Assembly (NCBI RefSeq): GCF_004011695.2
Contig: NC_082405.1
Location: 1,798,001 to 1,862,000 of the forward strand
From: Ascochyta rabiei
Taxonomy: Eukaryota; Ascomycota; Dothideomycetes; Pleosporales; Didymellaceae
Direction: 5' to 3'
Length of the DNA stretch: 64,000 nt
The number at the start of each line of letters is the position of its first letter. Within the stretch, counting starts at the first letter, position 1. Shown here piece by piece: positions 1 to 11,359 of the stretch. The notes beneath the pieces were generated by a model. The model made no database searches and was not told the DNA's origin. It was given only the letters and a program-made list of their open reading frames with translations. Made by a program: the position numbers and the translations under genes.

Positions 1-1146
1 AAGAAGGCCAAGAGAGGAGTCAAGGCAGAAGCATCCAGCTCAGCTGCCAGCGGGGCGAAGACTGAACCACCGGAAGAGACGACAGCCTCGAAGCCCTACT
101 TCCAACTTACTGGTGATGAGAACTGGGACGACTCCGACGACGACGACGACGAAGACGGAGACGGCGAGGGCGAGCAAGACGAGGAGGAAGACGACTTCGG
201 CAACGCCTACGAGACGTTTGAGCTCGCGCGAGTGCTGTACCAGAAGCAGCTGGACGCCCAGCCAGACGCCTCTCCAGCAGAAAAGGGCAAAGGCCCCGCG
301 ACACTCTCGCCCACCTCTCGCGCCATCAAGGAGAAGCTCGCAGACTGCCACGGCTTCCTCGTCGACATCTCACTCGAAAACGAGCGCTTCCACGACGCCG
401 TCGCCGATGCGCGCTCCTCGCTCGCCCTGCAAGAAGAGCTGAACCCTTTCGAGCACGAGAACGTCACCGAGTCGCATTACTCTCTCTCTCTAGCCCTGGA
501 GTTTGCCTCGGTGAGCAAGATCCGCGAAGACCAGCTCGCAGCCGAGCGGCAACAAGACAGCACCTCTCCCTCCACCACTTCCCCCGCAGCCACCTCGGAC
601 ACAGACGGCATCAACTGGCCGCTCCGCAAAGAAGCCGCGCACCACACCGAGCTAGCCATCGCCTCTCTACGCGCGCGCCTCTCCAAGGAAGAAGCCGCCC
701 TGGCCCACCCCACGCTGACAGCGGCGCAGAAGAGCGAAAAAACCGCAATCATCGCCGACAAGAAAGCCATGCTCGAGGAGCTCGTCGGCCGCCTGCACGA
801 CCTGCAGCGCGACCCCACGCAGCAGCACGACTACGACGCCCTCGACCCCTCGGTCGTCCAGGGCCTGTTCGGCAGCCTGCTGGGCGCCGATCCCGCTGTC
901 CAGAAGGCGAAGCTGGCAGAGGCTACCAGCGCTGCTAACGATGTTACGGCCGTGGTTAGGAAGAAGGCCAAACCTGCGACTACGACTGCGACTGCTATTC
1001 AGTCCAACAAGGGAGCCAAAGACAAACGTGCTGCTGCTGCCGAGGAGGTGCCTGCACAACCCAAAGGAAAGGGGAAGAGAGCGCTGGAGGTAGCGAGTGA
1101 CGAGGCGAGCGAGGCGAAGCGGAGTAGGACGGCGGAGCTCGCGTGA
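1..1146 (+). CDS. HIF1: NASP/Hif1/Sim3-family histone chaperone (5' end outside window)
   Basis: Partial gene: the frame is open from base 1 and runs to the stop at 1146, giving 381 visible residues. An acidic stretch (about residues 41-63, mostly Asp and Glu) sits inside TPR-like helices, the interrupted-TPR (SHNi-TPR) layout of NASP, yeast Hif1 and fission yeast Sim3. Downstream helices include the NPFEHENVTESHYSLSLALE region typical of the family's last TPR, then a coiled stretch and a basic C-terminus (KGKGKR ... EAKRSR) that looks like a bipartite nuclear signal. Family members bind H3-H4 in the nucleus and hand it to Hat1, chromatin assembly or centromere deposition. The N-terminal TPRs lie upstream of the window. 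Family call is firm; which histone variant it prefers cannot be read here. Confidence 0.85.
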   Translation, partial: KKAKRGVKAEASSSAASGAKTEPPEETTASKPYFQLTGDENWDDSDDDDDEDGDGEGEQDEEEDDFGNAYETFELARVLYQKQLDAQPDASPAEKGKGPATLSPTSRAIKEKLADCHGFLVDISLENERFHDAVADARSSLALQEELNPFEHENVTESHYSLSLALEFASVSKIREDQLAAERQQDSTSPSTTSPAATSDTDGINWPLRKEAAHHTELAIASLRARLSKEEAALAHPTLTAAQKSEKTAIIADKKAMLEELVGRLHDLQRDPTQQHDYDALDPSVVQGLFGSLLGADPAVQKAKLAEATSAANDVTAVVRKKAKPATTTATAIQSNKGAKDKRAAAAEEVPAQPKGKGKRALEVASDEASEAKRSRTAELA

Positions 1147-2504
1147 TTTTTATTTTATTTCTTCTTCCTCTTCTTCATTTGCACTGCTTTGCCATGGCAC
1201 GGCGTGGTGCGCCACAATGAGTTGGATTCGCTCTCCATTGGGATCAAGCCGGGAATATTTCTTCTTTTCTTTACTTGTTCTGTTTCGATACCTTGGAAAG
1301 CACGGGCGTTGCTGGTTTGTTATGGCATGGCATTGTGTTGCGTTTGCGAGAAGCGGGGAAGGAATGGAATGGCATGGCAAGGGATTGGGTGTGTCGTTTG
1401 TGATGATGGAGTCGATTCCACACAGCACAGCGTGCCTGCTATATATACTGTCTGCACAACGTGGGCTGGGGTTTGAATCAGATCGAATTGAATGCCATCA
1501 CCGACTTCAACATGCGCCGAGTTCAGGCGATACTCTCTGTACGGCTTATACAAGGTGCTGTGTTCGCATCGCAGTCGTTAGAGTCACGAGTACTCTTAGC
1601 CATGACAAGCATCTGTGACAATGACAGCTGCCATTCACATTCACGAACATCAAAGCATCACCCCGCTCACGTGCACCCGTCAAAAAACCTAAAAAACCTG
1701 AGCGGCACATTCCGATTCCATTGGCCCTGTTGCGCAATGTCGAACTAGGCAGCCCGCCCACATGCATTCTGGGCGGTAGGGAACGAGGTCGGGCATCAAG
1801 GCGACGATCAGCATTACCCCAGTCTCGAACGCGGACGCGCAGAGTTCCATGGAGTCGGTTTCCGCGTGCAAGTGTATCGAAGACGTGTTGTGCTGGAGTC
1901 GAGTCGAGTCGAGTCGATGCTGACGAGCGCAACACCGAAACGGGTTGGTCGCCGCACATGATGGGCAGCCTCACAAATGCCTTCCTTGAGCAGAAAAAAC
2001 GTCGGCCTATTTTCCTCTCCCTGGCTTTGCTCATTCAGGAAGCTGCAATCATGCGACAAGGCCTCTTGTGGCGAGTGCTGCGGTGACGGGGCGGCCAATT
2101 GGTGGATAATGATGGACGTGAACTGTGACAGATGGCGGCAGATGAGCCTCATCTCATCTCAAATTGGAAATGAGCCTCGCACAAGGGCAGACTTGTAACC
2201 TGATGATTCATTGTTCACTGCGCATGTTTGTTGCATCTAGATGTGGTCAACTGGGAACTGAGGTGATGATGCATCTCTGTCTGGCTGCTGAAGGCACGTC
2301 CTGTCCTGTCACTCTGTTCAACGGGTGGTCTGCGGAAGTCGGTTTCTCGCTCCGCAGAGACGGCGCCAAAGCCAAGAACAGCCGGACCATCCTTGACGCC
2401 GCGGCTGATGTTTGGTTTTGTCCGGCGCTGGCTTCCAAAAGCCAAGGCGGCCTGCCGTTGCGGGTGGAAATGCGGGTGGTTGGGTTACGGACGGACGGGT
2501 GGAT

Positions 2505-2569
2505 GGTGATGGGTGATGGGTGATGGGTGATGGGTGATGAGTGATGGGTGATGGGTGGTGGGTGGTGGG
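2505..2569. repeat. Tandem TGATGGG heptamer array
   Basis: About eight near-perfect copies of a 7-bp unit (TGATGGG, drifting to TGGTGGG at the right end). It lies in gene-free DNA upstream of the LTE1-like gene. Confidence 0.85.
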
Positions 2570-2677
2570 CCAACGCTCGACGAAACAGCGTGGGAGATGA
2601 GGTGACAGCAGCCCGTTTGTGAAGCTGGCGGCCACTGGGTGCAGCCTGTCGTGAACAGCTTTAACAAAGGCACATGT

Positions 2678-2711
2678 TCTTGGATCTTGGATCTTGGATC
2701 TTGGATCTTGG
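2678..2711. repeat. Tandem TTGGATC heptamer array
   Basis: About four and a half perfect copies of TTGGATC, 110 bp downstream of the TGATGGG array. Confidence 0.85.
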
Positions 2712-3028
2712 AGCATGCAGCCACTGGGGGCGCAGACTGCCACGCAGGGCCAGATCGGCCGTACTTTGGGTTCGCGCCGCAGGGACCCCAGTCCAAGTGT
2801 GACAGGCTCGCCGCTGACTGGTGAATTGCATCTGATGGCGCTCGCTCGGCGATGGGTGACAGATCCGCGAGCTCAAGCGTCGCCCTCCCCTCCTGCCACT
2901 TCGCACTCCTCATCAAGCATGTCGCATTGTGCACACGTCGCCTGGTGATGCTCTGCCGACGTTTCGTCTCCCGCTGACGGACATCTTGCCGCGGTGTTGC
3001 TGCGCGCTGAAGCAGGGCATGGGGAAGG

Positions 3029-6000
3029 ATGGCGGTACTGCAACCAAATGCCCACCCAGGCTCCCCTGCCCCTGGAGCCGGGCAGCGCGACCTGTTCGCC
3101 GGCGCGCAGACCACGGACACGGCACCACGACGCGCAGACGACCAGCGCCGCCTGCGCCGAGTAAAGGACTCGAAGGAGCAGCTGAAGAGGAGGAACCAGG
3201 CACGCGGCACGAGCAACGGCACCATCGACACGTCGACGAGCAACTCGACTTCAGCTGGGCGCTCCTACACGGTCGCAAACGTGCACAACGGCGTGATTTA
3301 CCTCAGGTAAGTGCTGCAGAGGCCGTCGTCTCCTGTCCAGGCAGAATCATGGGCGGTGTGCTGTTTCGACACTCGTCCACGTCAACACCACAGGCTGGGG
3401 AAGGAGCCACCCTCGAGGAAGGCGAGGAAGGCACGCCACGCTCGCCCCGGTGAAGCTCTCTCGACACACAACCCGCAGACATGCGCGCATGCTGGACGCA
3501 TGACGGGTGCATCCCACTCCGTTCAGGGGCTAACGCTGCTGCCAGACCTGTGGTGCGCGCTGGGAACCAGCGCAACCTCCCTCAGCCCGACCCGTTCATC
3601 TTCCCGCCCCAGACCCCCCCAGACAGCGCCACACTCGACACCAAGCTGCGTCCAACCAGCAATGAATGGGAGCAGAGCTTGTACGGCTCAAGGACACCGC
3701 GCTCCGAACCCACCCCGCCGCTGCCCCCCGACCTGTTGACGGAATATGAGGCCAGACAGCAGGCGCATGCACAACACCCATCCACCTCACGACCCATCGC
3801 CCACCCTCGCGCCCACTCCTTCTCCACCCTTGACGGCCACACCACCACCTCAGCCACCACGGAGCCGGGAACGTTCAAGGTCGTCATTGAAAGACCCCCG
3901 TTTGGCGCGCGACCCAAGACGGCCGATACATCTTCACTGCCCTTGCTGCAGGTCCCCATCCCTCACTACCGCCTGGGCACCCCGCGCTTCAGCACAAAAG
4001 GCACCGTGGACCTACGCAGCTCAACCTACACCCGCACCTCGGCCACGGACGAGTTCAGAAACTCTCTCTTGACCCCCCAGCGCGTGGCTTCTCACTCGTT
4101 CCTGTCGTCACGTCCACAGTCAGACGCCTTCTCGCCTGTGCCGGCCAGATATCGTGCGACCATGGATCGTCCGCCACTCCCAGCATCCGCCCCTTCCTCG
4201 TCTCGTGTCTCACACGCCCCAATTGGCCCCCGGCTGTACGATGCGTTGACAGCGAACCCTGATGACAGGGCCGTCGTCAAGTTCTCTCCTTCTGGCGAGA
4301 TCCTTGCAGCTACGCCCTCAAGACTTGTTGCGCATATCACTTCTCCAAGCTTCCTGGACTACGAACTACTCTCTGATTTCTTCCTCACATTCCGTGCCTT
4401 CCTGAGCACAAGAGACCTGGTTGCCTATCTGATCGCGCGACTAAGATGGGCCGTCGATAGACAGGACGACTTTGGTCGCATTGTACGAGTACGGACCTTT
4501 GTAGCCCTGCGTCACTGGATCCTCAATTACTTTGTGGACGACTTCGTGCCATCCCATCACTTGCGAACGTACTTCTGCAACTTGGTCAACGGACTTTACC
4601 GCGATCTGAAGACTCGCGCAGATGGAGGCGCAGGTGATGTCAAGATCGTGGGCGAGCTGAAGAAGTGCTGGAGGAGAACTTGTGTCTTGTACTGGGAAAC
4701 GGAAGAAGGTCTCGGCAAAGACTTCGCAGATGAGGAATTGCTTCCTGGAGGTCTCGTCGAGTTACCAGCAACCTACGAAGAGCCAGAAGAGCTTGCGACT
4801 AGGCCGGCCACTCCACGACGGGTCGACCGTGATACAAAAGAAACCATGGGGTCAAATCCGAGCGATCAGTTCGCTAGCCGACACATGGACTGGGCACAAA
4901 GGGCTCGTCACACACCTCAGAACTCTCTGAGCTCGCCTTACGTGCCCTCAAATGAAGCTGAGACTGTCCAAGCGCCGCTTTCGCCCTCGAGTGAGGGGAG
5001 CATGCACGTCCTGTCCTGTTCTCTCCCGCGACGTGGCTTCCTGAAGAGCGAGCAAGCCATGGATCTGCCTCTCTATCCACACCCAGTACCTCATCCTTCT
5101 ACGGCACCTGCCCGCTTAGCGACAAGCCCGCAACAGCCGGTGTCGAACAAGAACACCCGTCCATCGCACACTCACAAACGCAGTGGCAGCTTCTCTGACG
5201 CTTTGAGGGATAGCAGGGCGCCTCTATCTATCCCAAAGAACGCCTCGGTGGATGTTACCATCTCTGCGGTGACGAGTATGCCTGGTAGTCTTGTACGCGG
5301 TGGCCTATTTCAGCCAAGCTCACCTTACGTCGAACTCAAGGGCACAAGTCTTCGTCATACGCGGTCGCGCAGTGAGACGGATGGCGATGACATGTATGCC
5401 GACGACTTGCAGCTACGCCCAGGCCATGCGAATAGCCCAGGGATGAAGAAGATTCTTGGAAGTATGCGTCGCGCCTTGAGTATCAAACAATCGCCTCATA
5501 GCAGCCCGCAACTAGGGCCACATGTACACCAGCGAATGGTACCCCCTATGCGATGCTCCAATCCAGGCACACTCAGCACAACGTCCGGAGGAGTTCGCAA
5601 GCAACGCACAATCCGAACGCGACCCGAGATACGAATAGACGCGTTGGCCTCCAAGGTTGTTGAGAGCTTCAAGGAAGCCGTAGAACAGCAGCTGAGAGAA
5701 GAAGACCAGCGACGCGAAAGCAGTGTCGAGCCCCCAGATCTAGGCGGCTTTGAATTCGAATTTGAGAACCGGAAGGCTTCATCAACCGGCGAAGATGACA
5801 AACTGTCCAGAAGTCCAGACCCTCGAGTGTACAGCAACATCACGACTGGCAGCAAGTCTATCCTGATCATAGACGATACTGGACCACCCCCATTACCCGT
5901 CATGTCGGAGGCTTTGCCCTCCGCTGCGTCGGACGAGACGAGAATTACAAGCACGCCACCAAAGTCCCTTCAACGGAATCCGTCCATTGCTCAACGACTT

Positions 6001-8352
6001 GCTGAAGGCGGCATGGTAGCCGTGCGCCATTCTGATTTATACAAAGATCCCACCCCCACGGTTTCGGTGGAGGAGCGACGCATGTCTCGGTCTTCAACAC
6101 AGCAGTCTCAAGCCCCGCAAAGACGCTCCACGTCGGAAGGCAGGGGACAAATGCACTCATTCCAGCGTCGAGACTCCATGCGCAAGTCCCTGGCTCGATA
6201 CTCATTACGGCGACATGTATCATACAACAGCATCTTGAGTCGTCATCGTCAGGGCCCCGAGAGTGTAGCTACGTTCATGACAATGTCGTCTGATAACGAC
6301 CCCTTCTTCCTTGAGCGTCAAGCACCTCAAGCACCCCATGGCCCTGGCCGTATGCTTCGTCGAAAACCAGGGGGTGATTTGCGCGCTGCTGGCAACATCC
6401 AGGATCTCGAGATGACCCCACGTCCACACTCCACCGGCTCGATTTCCAACCGCACCCACTCAATTGCAAACTCGGTCATTCTGCGGTCAGACCGTTACGC
6501 TGCGCCAGCGCCTGACGCAAGTCAACCAGCCGAAGCAGTTGACGAGACGGTCGTCGTGAGGAAGCCTATCTCGTTGGTTGAAACACATTCCTCACAACCT
6601 AATCTCAGGCCCTCATTTGAAGCCGAAGTTGCGAAGTTGGCAGCATTACCAGATGACACAGACGACGAAGGCGGAGTCGAGGCAGCTCTAATGAAGCTTG
6701 AAGGCCGATACGAAAAGAAGTCCCCACGAGAATCTTCCGTACGAGCCCCTGTCGTTCAGCCAGAAGTCTACTGGCCGACTGGAGCCCCTGGAGATCTCAC
6801 CATCCCGCCCTACAAACCAAAAAAAACAGAGGAACTCGGTGGTGCCGATGATAGCCTTCATCGACCGCTCGCTACTCCCGGAGCAGAAGGCCAGAACATG
6901 TATCATCTGTCAGGAGAAAATTTCAACCGTCGTGTACCTGCTGTTGTGAGCACTGCTGCAGAGTCGGAGGACTCTTACTCCTCCGTACCGCTTCTCGATC
7001 GCGATCTTAGCGATGTCATAGCTGCTGGGCGTACGCAGACTTTTGACACGATGAGATCATCGGCGAAGCCGTCGCCCCTACAACTCACCGATAACACCAC
7101 GGCACAAACAACAGCATCTGCAACAAACCCAACGTCTGCAAACCCATCGCTTGAGTACGCGGTCGAGACGGACAGTGTGAAGAGGATTCGGAGTGGCAAT
7201 ACTCTCCCATCTTCCACGGCTATACGCCAGTCATTCTTGCTCGATGAAGACGAAGAACTGAGCGATATAGCTTCTACGACAACTGTTGCCAGGTCAGACG
7301 AGGCATCGCATGGTGTACGAACTTTCTTCGAAGACGAACCAGCAGCGATAGACCGTGCATCAGACAATTTTCCGACTCACCCAATGCGCCATCCTCCTAC
7401 ACCACCCTCTACCGCAGACCGTCTGAAGGAGGCTGCACCTTCCACAACCTGGGATCGGGGGCTACCTACGCCGGGCCTGACACCCACTGCTTCTCGTCCG
7501 GATCAGTCCAATCAACACACGCCCGACCAACACATCAAGCTGCATGAGTCGCAGTTCAAACAGCCAGTTTCAACTGCCCACTTGCCTTTCATCTTGGCAT
7601 ACGATGCAGAGCTGATTGCGCAGCAGTTTACGGTCGTTGAAAAAGACGCTCTTGATGAAATCGACTGGAAGGAACTCGTCGAGCTCCGTTGGAAGCAGTC
7701 GTCTCCTCAGATCCGCGACTGGGTACACTATCTTCGTACACAGGAAGCGCGTGGAGTCGACGTTGTGATTGCACGCTTCAATCTTGTTGTGAAGTGGGCC
7801 GTGTCTGAGTGCGTCCTCACTGAGAACATCGAAGAGCGAGCTCGATGCATCATCAAGTACATCCATATCGCATCGCACGCCCGCAGGCTCAGGAATTACG
7901 CTACCATGTACCAAATCGCCATTGCACTGATATCCAACGACGTCGCTCGCCTTCACAAGACGTGGGCTCTCGTACCTACGGCTGAGAAGCAGACAATGAA
8001 GGAACTCGAAGCGCTTGTCCAACCGCTCCGAAATTTTCACAACCTTCGCCTCGAGATGGAGACGGCTACGGTAGAGGATGGCTGCATCCCTTTTATCGGT
8101 ATCTACACGCGTGACCTGATTTACAACGCACAAAAGCCACCATTCATCGACGCGCCACCTGTCGACGGCGAACGGCTCGTAAACTTTGAACGACATCATA
8201 CAGCGGCCACAATTGTCAAGAACCTCCTACGTCTCCTCGAGGCCAGCTCCAGGTACAGCTTCAGGGTCGACCCCGACCTGATTAGTAAGTGCCTCTGGCT
8301 AGCTGCGCTGAGCGACGACGAGCTCGCTAAGCGCAGCCGTCAATGTGAATAG
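3029..8352 (+). CDS. LTE1: Lte1-type Ras-family guanine nucleotide exchange factor
   Basis: Two exons, 3029-3306 and 3546-8352, give 1694 residues; the 239-bp intron has GTAAGT and CCAG borders, and the junction reads IYLR|PVVRAGNQ. A RasGEF N-terminal (REM) domain lies near residues 340-445 and the catalytic CDC25 domain near 1434-1665 (DEIDWKELVELRW, then RFNLVVKWAVSE and FHNLRLEME). Between them lie about 990 residues rich in Ser, Pro and Arg, likely disordered and phosphorylated. Yeast Lte1 has the same order and promotes mitotic exit at the bud cortex; other RasGEFs (Cdc25, Bud5) are shorter or carry SH3 domains. An out-of-frame ATG at 3019 lies 10 bases before the chosen start, so initiation may be leaky. 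A GTAAGT at 8286 is read through because the frame and the C-terminal helix continue. RasGEF is certain; Lte1 orthology is likely. Confidence 0.82.
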
Positions 8353-9100
8353 ATCTGTTGCATATACACATCTCCTACAGTCTCACCTTTTCCTTGTCAA
8401 TACCCACTCGGATCCTTCTGGCGCCCGACACGAGTTACGACCCGCAGCTGCAGCATATGCAGCATGTATACATTTGTTACTCTTCCCTTTTTATTCACTA
8501 CTAGATCTTAGGGCCCGCGCCCGAAGATAATCTACTGCCTAGCAGCCAATTTAAATGTGCGTTGGAGGATGATGTGCATACGTAGGCACGTGTACATCAT
8601 TGGGCCTTGGACGATGATGGGTCTGTAGCATCGCGCCGTTGCTGTATATACCAGACGAGCGTTCCCACAGACGATATTAATGAACTAATTTTATCTCTCG
8701 GTAACAGACTTGCTGATACGCAGTCGACGATTCGTGAAACCACTCCATCCAGCTAACAGCAAACAGGGCAATATTCACGATTCGCATTCGCATCCGCCTT
8801 GGCCTCCGCCATGGTCTTCTTCACCAAAAGCAGGAACTCACACCTTACCACACCCAGACTCCACGCCCCACACTCCCTTCCGTCCCCTCTGCGCAAATCC
8901 TGCAATCCCCTCCCCTCTTTACTCATCCAGCCCCATCCGCACCTCGCCACCATCGCGTAAACGACTACCACGCTTTCGCACCCACAATCACGCTACAGTT
9001 GCACGCCAGCAGTCCCCACACCCACGTTGCGGCACAATGGTAGCCGGTTCGCCCGCTGCGCCGCCGCGCTGCGCGCGATCTGCAGGACCGTGGGCATGCG

Positions 9101-9145
9101 GGATGAGATGAGATGAGATGGGATGAGATGAGATCAGATGAGATG
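9101..9145. repeat. Pentamer (GATGA-type) tandem array
   Basis: About eight copies of a 5-bp unit (GATGA, with GATGG and GATCA variants) in the 3' intergenic region between convergent genes. Confidence 0.75.
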
Positions 9146-9345
9146 GTTAGGTGCGCATGTGGACGCGGCGGGAGAAGACGGGTAAGGAGCGCGTGGGTGG
9201 CTTGGCAACGGCTGTGCGGCATGTTTTTTTTTCACTCCGCGGAGAGAGGGTGGCGTGAGGTGGGTTGGGGGTTGTGGGTCGGTCGGTGCGTGGAGGATTT
9301 TTGTGGGAGGGGGAGTTGGATCGCGAGATGGTGGTGGAGGGGTTG

Positions 9346-9380
9346 TGCATGTGTGTGTGTGTGTGTGTGTATGTGTGTGC
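9346..9380. repeat. TG dinucleotide microsatellite
   Basis: About 15 TG units with one TA interruption, roughly 35 bp beyond the P450 stop codon. Confidence 0.85.
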
Positions 9381-9414
9381 TATTTGCTGCTCTGATGTAA
9401 AGTGCCATGGTGTT

Positions 9415-11359
9415 TCATATACCAAATCTCTCCTCTCCACGCCTGACCAATCGGATAGGAACGCTCGTTCCCCTCAATTGCAGCGTGATGATGGTAGCAA
9501 CCTCTGTCTTGAGCAAATGATCCGCTCTTGCAGCGGCCTTTGCATAGACCGCTTCTCTCCCCAGGCTATTCATGGTCTCAACTTCCTCATCGCTGGCGAA
9601 CTCATCAACGGCAAGCTCGACCGTGTACTGCGAGAAAATGACAGCAAGAACAGCCAGGATCTCGACTTGTGCAAAGCGGCGCCCGATGCACGAGCGGAAG
9701 CCGTCGCTGAAGGGGATGTAGGAGCCTTTGACGGGCTTGAAGAGCGCGGCGGATGTATCTTCGCCGGAAGGACCGCGCAGTTCTTCCTCATCGTAGCCAA
9801 TGTCAATGAAACTGTCTTCCAACTTGGAGGCAGCGAGCCAGCGCTCGGGGCGGAATGTATCGACATCTCTCATTTCGTTTTCGCTTGGTTCTGTCGACGG
9901 CGCGGGCCAGTACTTTGGATTCCGATGAATGGCCGAGCTAAGGAAGACGTGGGTGTCGCCTGGCATTGTGTATGTTTGGTCGCCCATGGTGAAGTTCTGC
10001 GGGCGGCCTGGGGGAGTGGATTTGGGGATATTAAGGACGGGTTGGATGATGCGGAGGGTTTCGTTCATGACGGCTGCGGCCATGCCGTTGAATAGTTTTG
10101 GGAAATGCTCTTCGTAGGTCCATTGCTCGACTGGTTTGCCTTGGAGTACCTTGTCTATGTCTTGTTGCAAGCGCTTCTGGCTATCCCTGTGCATGGCCAA
10201 GAAGAGCAAGGAGAAGTGTAGTGTGTTGGCGGTGGTCTCGTGGCCAGCGAGCATCAAGACGAAAGCGTTCCCCAGCAGATCGCTTTTTTGTATGTTCCTC
10301 TTTCCATCGATGATGCCGCTTCCTCGAATCAAGGCATCGAACAGGTCCATGCCAGGGTTGTTGCTGTCACCAGATGTCACTTGCTGTTTCTTCCTCTCGT
10401 AAAGTTCGTCCATGTATTGGCCCCATTCGGTGACTGCAGCGCCGACCTTTCGATGAACCTTGATGGGAGACAAATGCAGATACTTTGGTGGTATGATCTG
10501 AGTCCACATGATATTGTGAAGTAGCTCGCTGATGGCTTCACGATAACTCATGTTATGGCCTGCTGGTTTCTCCGACCCGACCAGCATCGACTTGGACTCG
10601 TCAGTCTCGACAGACAATGCTCGGGTCTCATCCTCATGAGGCCATTTGACACGAACATCAAAGCCTGCTGAGCTGATCACGAAGAGTGCAAAGCTCATGG
10701 TGGCAACCGCCGGGTCCTCTACAGTCTCATTTCCTTGCCCCTCTGGCCCAGTCCAAAGCCCAAGCAGCGACCTTGCGTGGTGAAGAGACTCGTTGAAAAC
10801 CAGCTCATTGTTCTTTTCTCCGAAGCTGGGTGCGGTGAGTTTTCTATGCATACGCCAGTCTGAGCCTTCGGAGGAGACAAGGTTCCTGCCATATATGTCG
10901 AGAGCTCCATACATCTTAAGTGGCTTTGGGAAATCATTTCGTCTGGTTGTGATTTGTGTTACGGCTTCGGCATCAGCAACAAACGCTGACAGGCGGGTCG
11001 CCGAGGCAATGATAAAGACATCTTTTCCAAGCTTCTCAAAGGGAGCATGGCCTTTTCGATGACCCCATTCGGGATCCAGTAGACTACAACGGGTCAATTA
11101 CCCACTTTACGATGTTCATACACATGACCTACTCAAACCAGAGGCCTCGCCACGAAGCAGGCAGAATCACTTCCAGTATTGGTATCCAAATGTAGAAGGT
11201 CGCAAGCCAGAAGACACCAAACACATTCCAGGGTATTGCCACGACTGGCAGGCCGGAGCTCTTCGCAATCGCTATGTTGCTCTGCCAGCTTCGATACAAG
11301 GTGAAGCCTCTGTACAGCGCTGTGGCTGCGAGTAGGCTCAAGACCAGGGCAATGAACAT
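9415..11359 (-). CDS. Microsomal cytochrome P450 monooxygenase (orphan)
   Basis: Two exons, 11133-11359 and 9415-11083, with a 49-bp intron (donor GTAGGT, acceptor GTAG) reading WFD|LLDPEWG; 631 residues. Exon 1 carries a membrane anchor (about residues 1-22) and a second hydrophobic segment (about 39-66). Exon 2 has the I-helix AGHETT (near 354), the K-helix ETLR (near 415), FRPERW and the heme-binding loop FSDGFRSCIGRRFA with the cysteine ligand near 541. All residues needed for an active ER-bound P450 are present. It is longer than the usual 500-560 residues, mainly because of the long N-terminus and a tail of about 60 residues after the heme loop. No biosynthetic genes flank it, so the substrate is unknown. 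Confidence 0.9.

Larger units (their letters stand above)
1147..3028. other. Gene-free stretch upstream of the LTE1-like gene, with short tandem arrays
   Basis: About 1.9 kb without a credible gene. It holds the 3' flank of the histone-chaperone gene and the upstream region of the RasGEF gene. Three small arrays are visible: GAGTC units near 1895-1918, TGATGGG units at 2505-2569 and TTGGATC units at 2678-2711. Open frames here are short, change frame at the arrays and show no recognisable domain. Confidence 0.6.
8353..9414. other. Convergent intergenic region between LTE1-like and P450 genes
   Basis: The two flanking genes converge here, so this 1.06 kb holds both 3' regions. A pentamer array of GATGA/GAGAT type lies at 9101-9145, and a TG dinucleotide run with one interruption at 9346-9380, just past the P450 stop. 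No gene seen. Confidence 0.6.
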
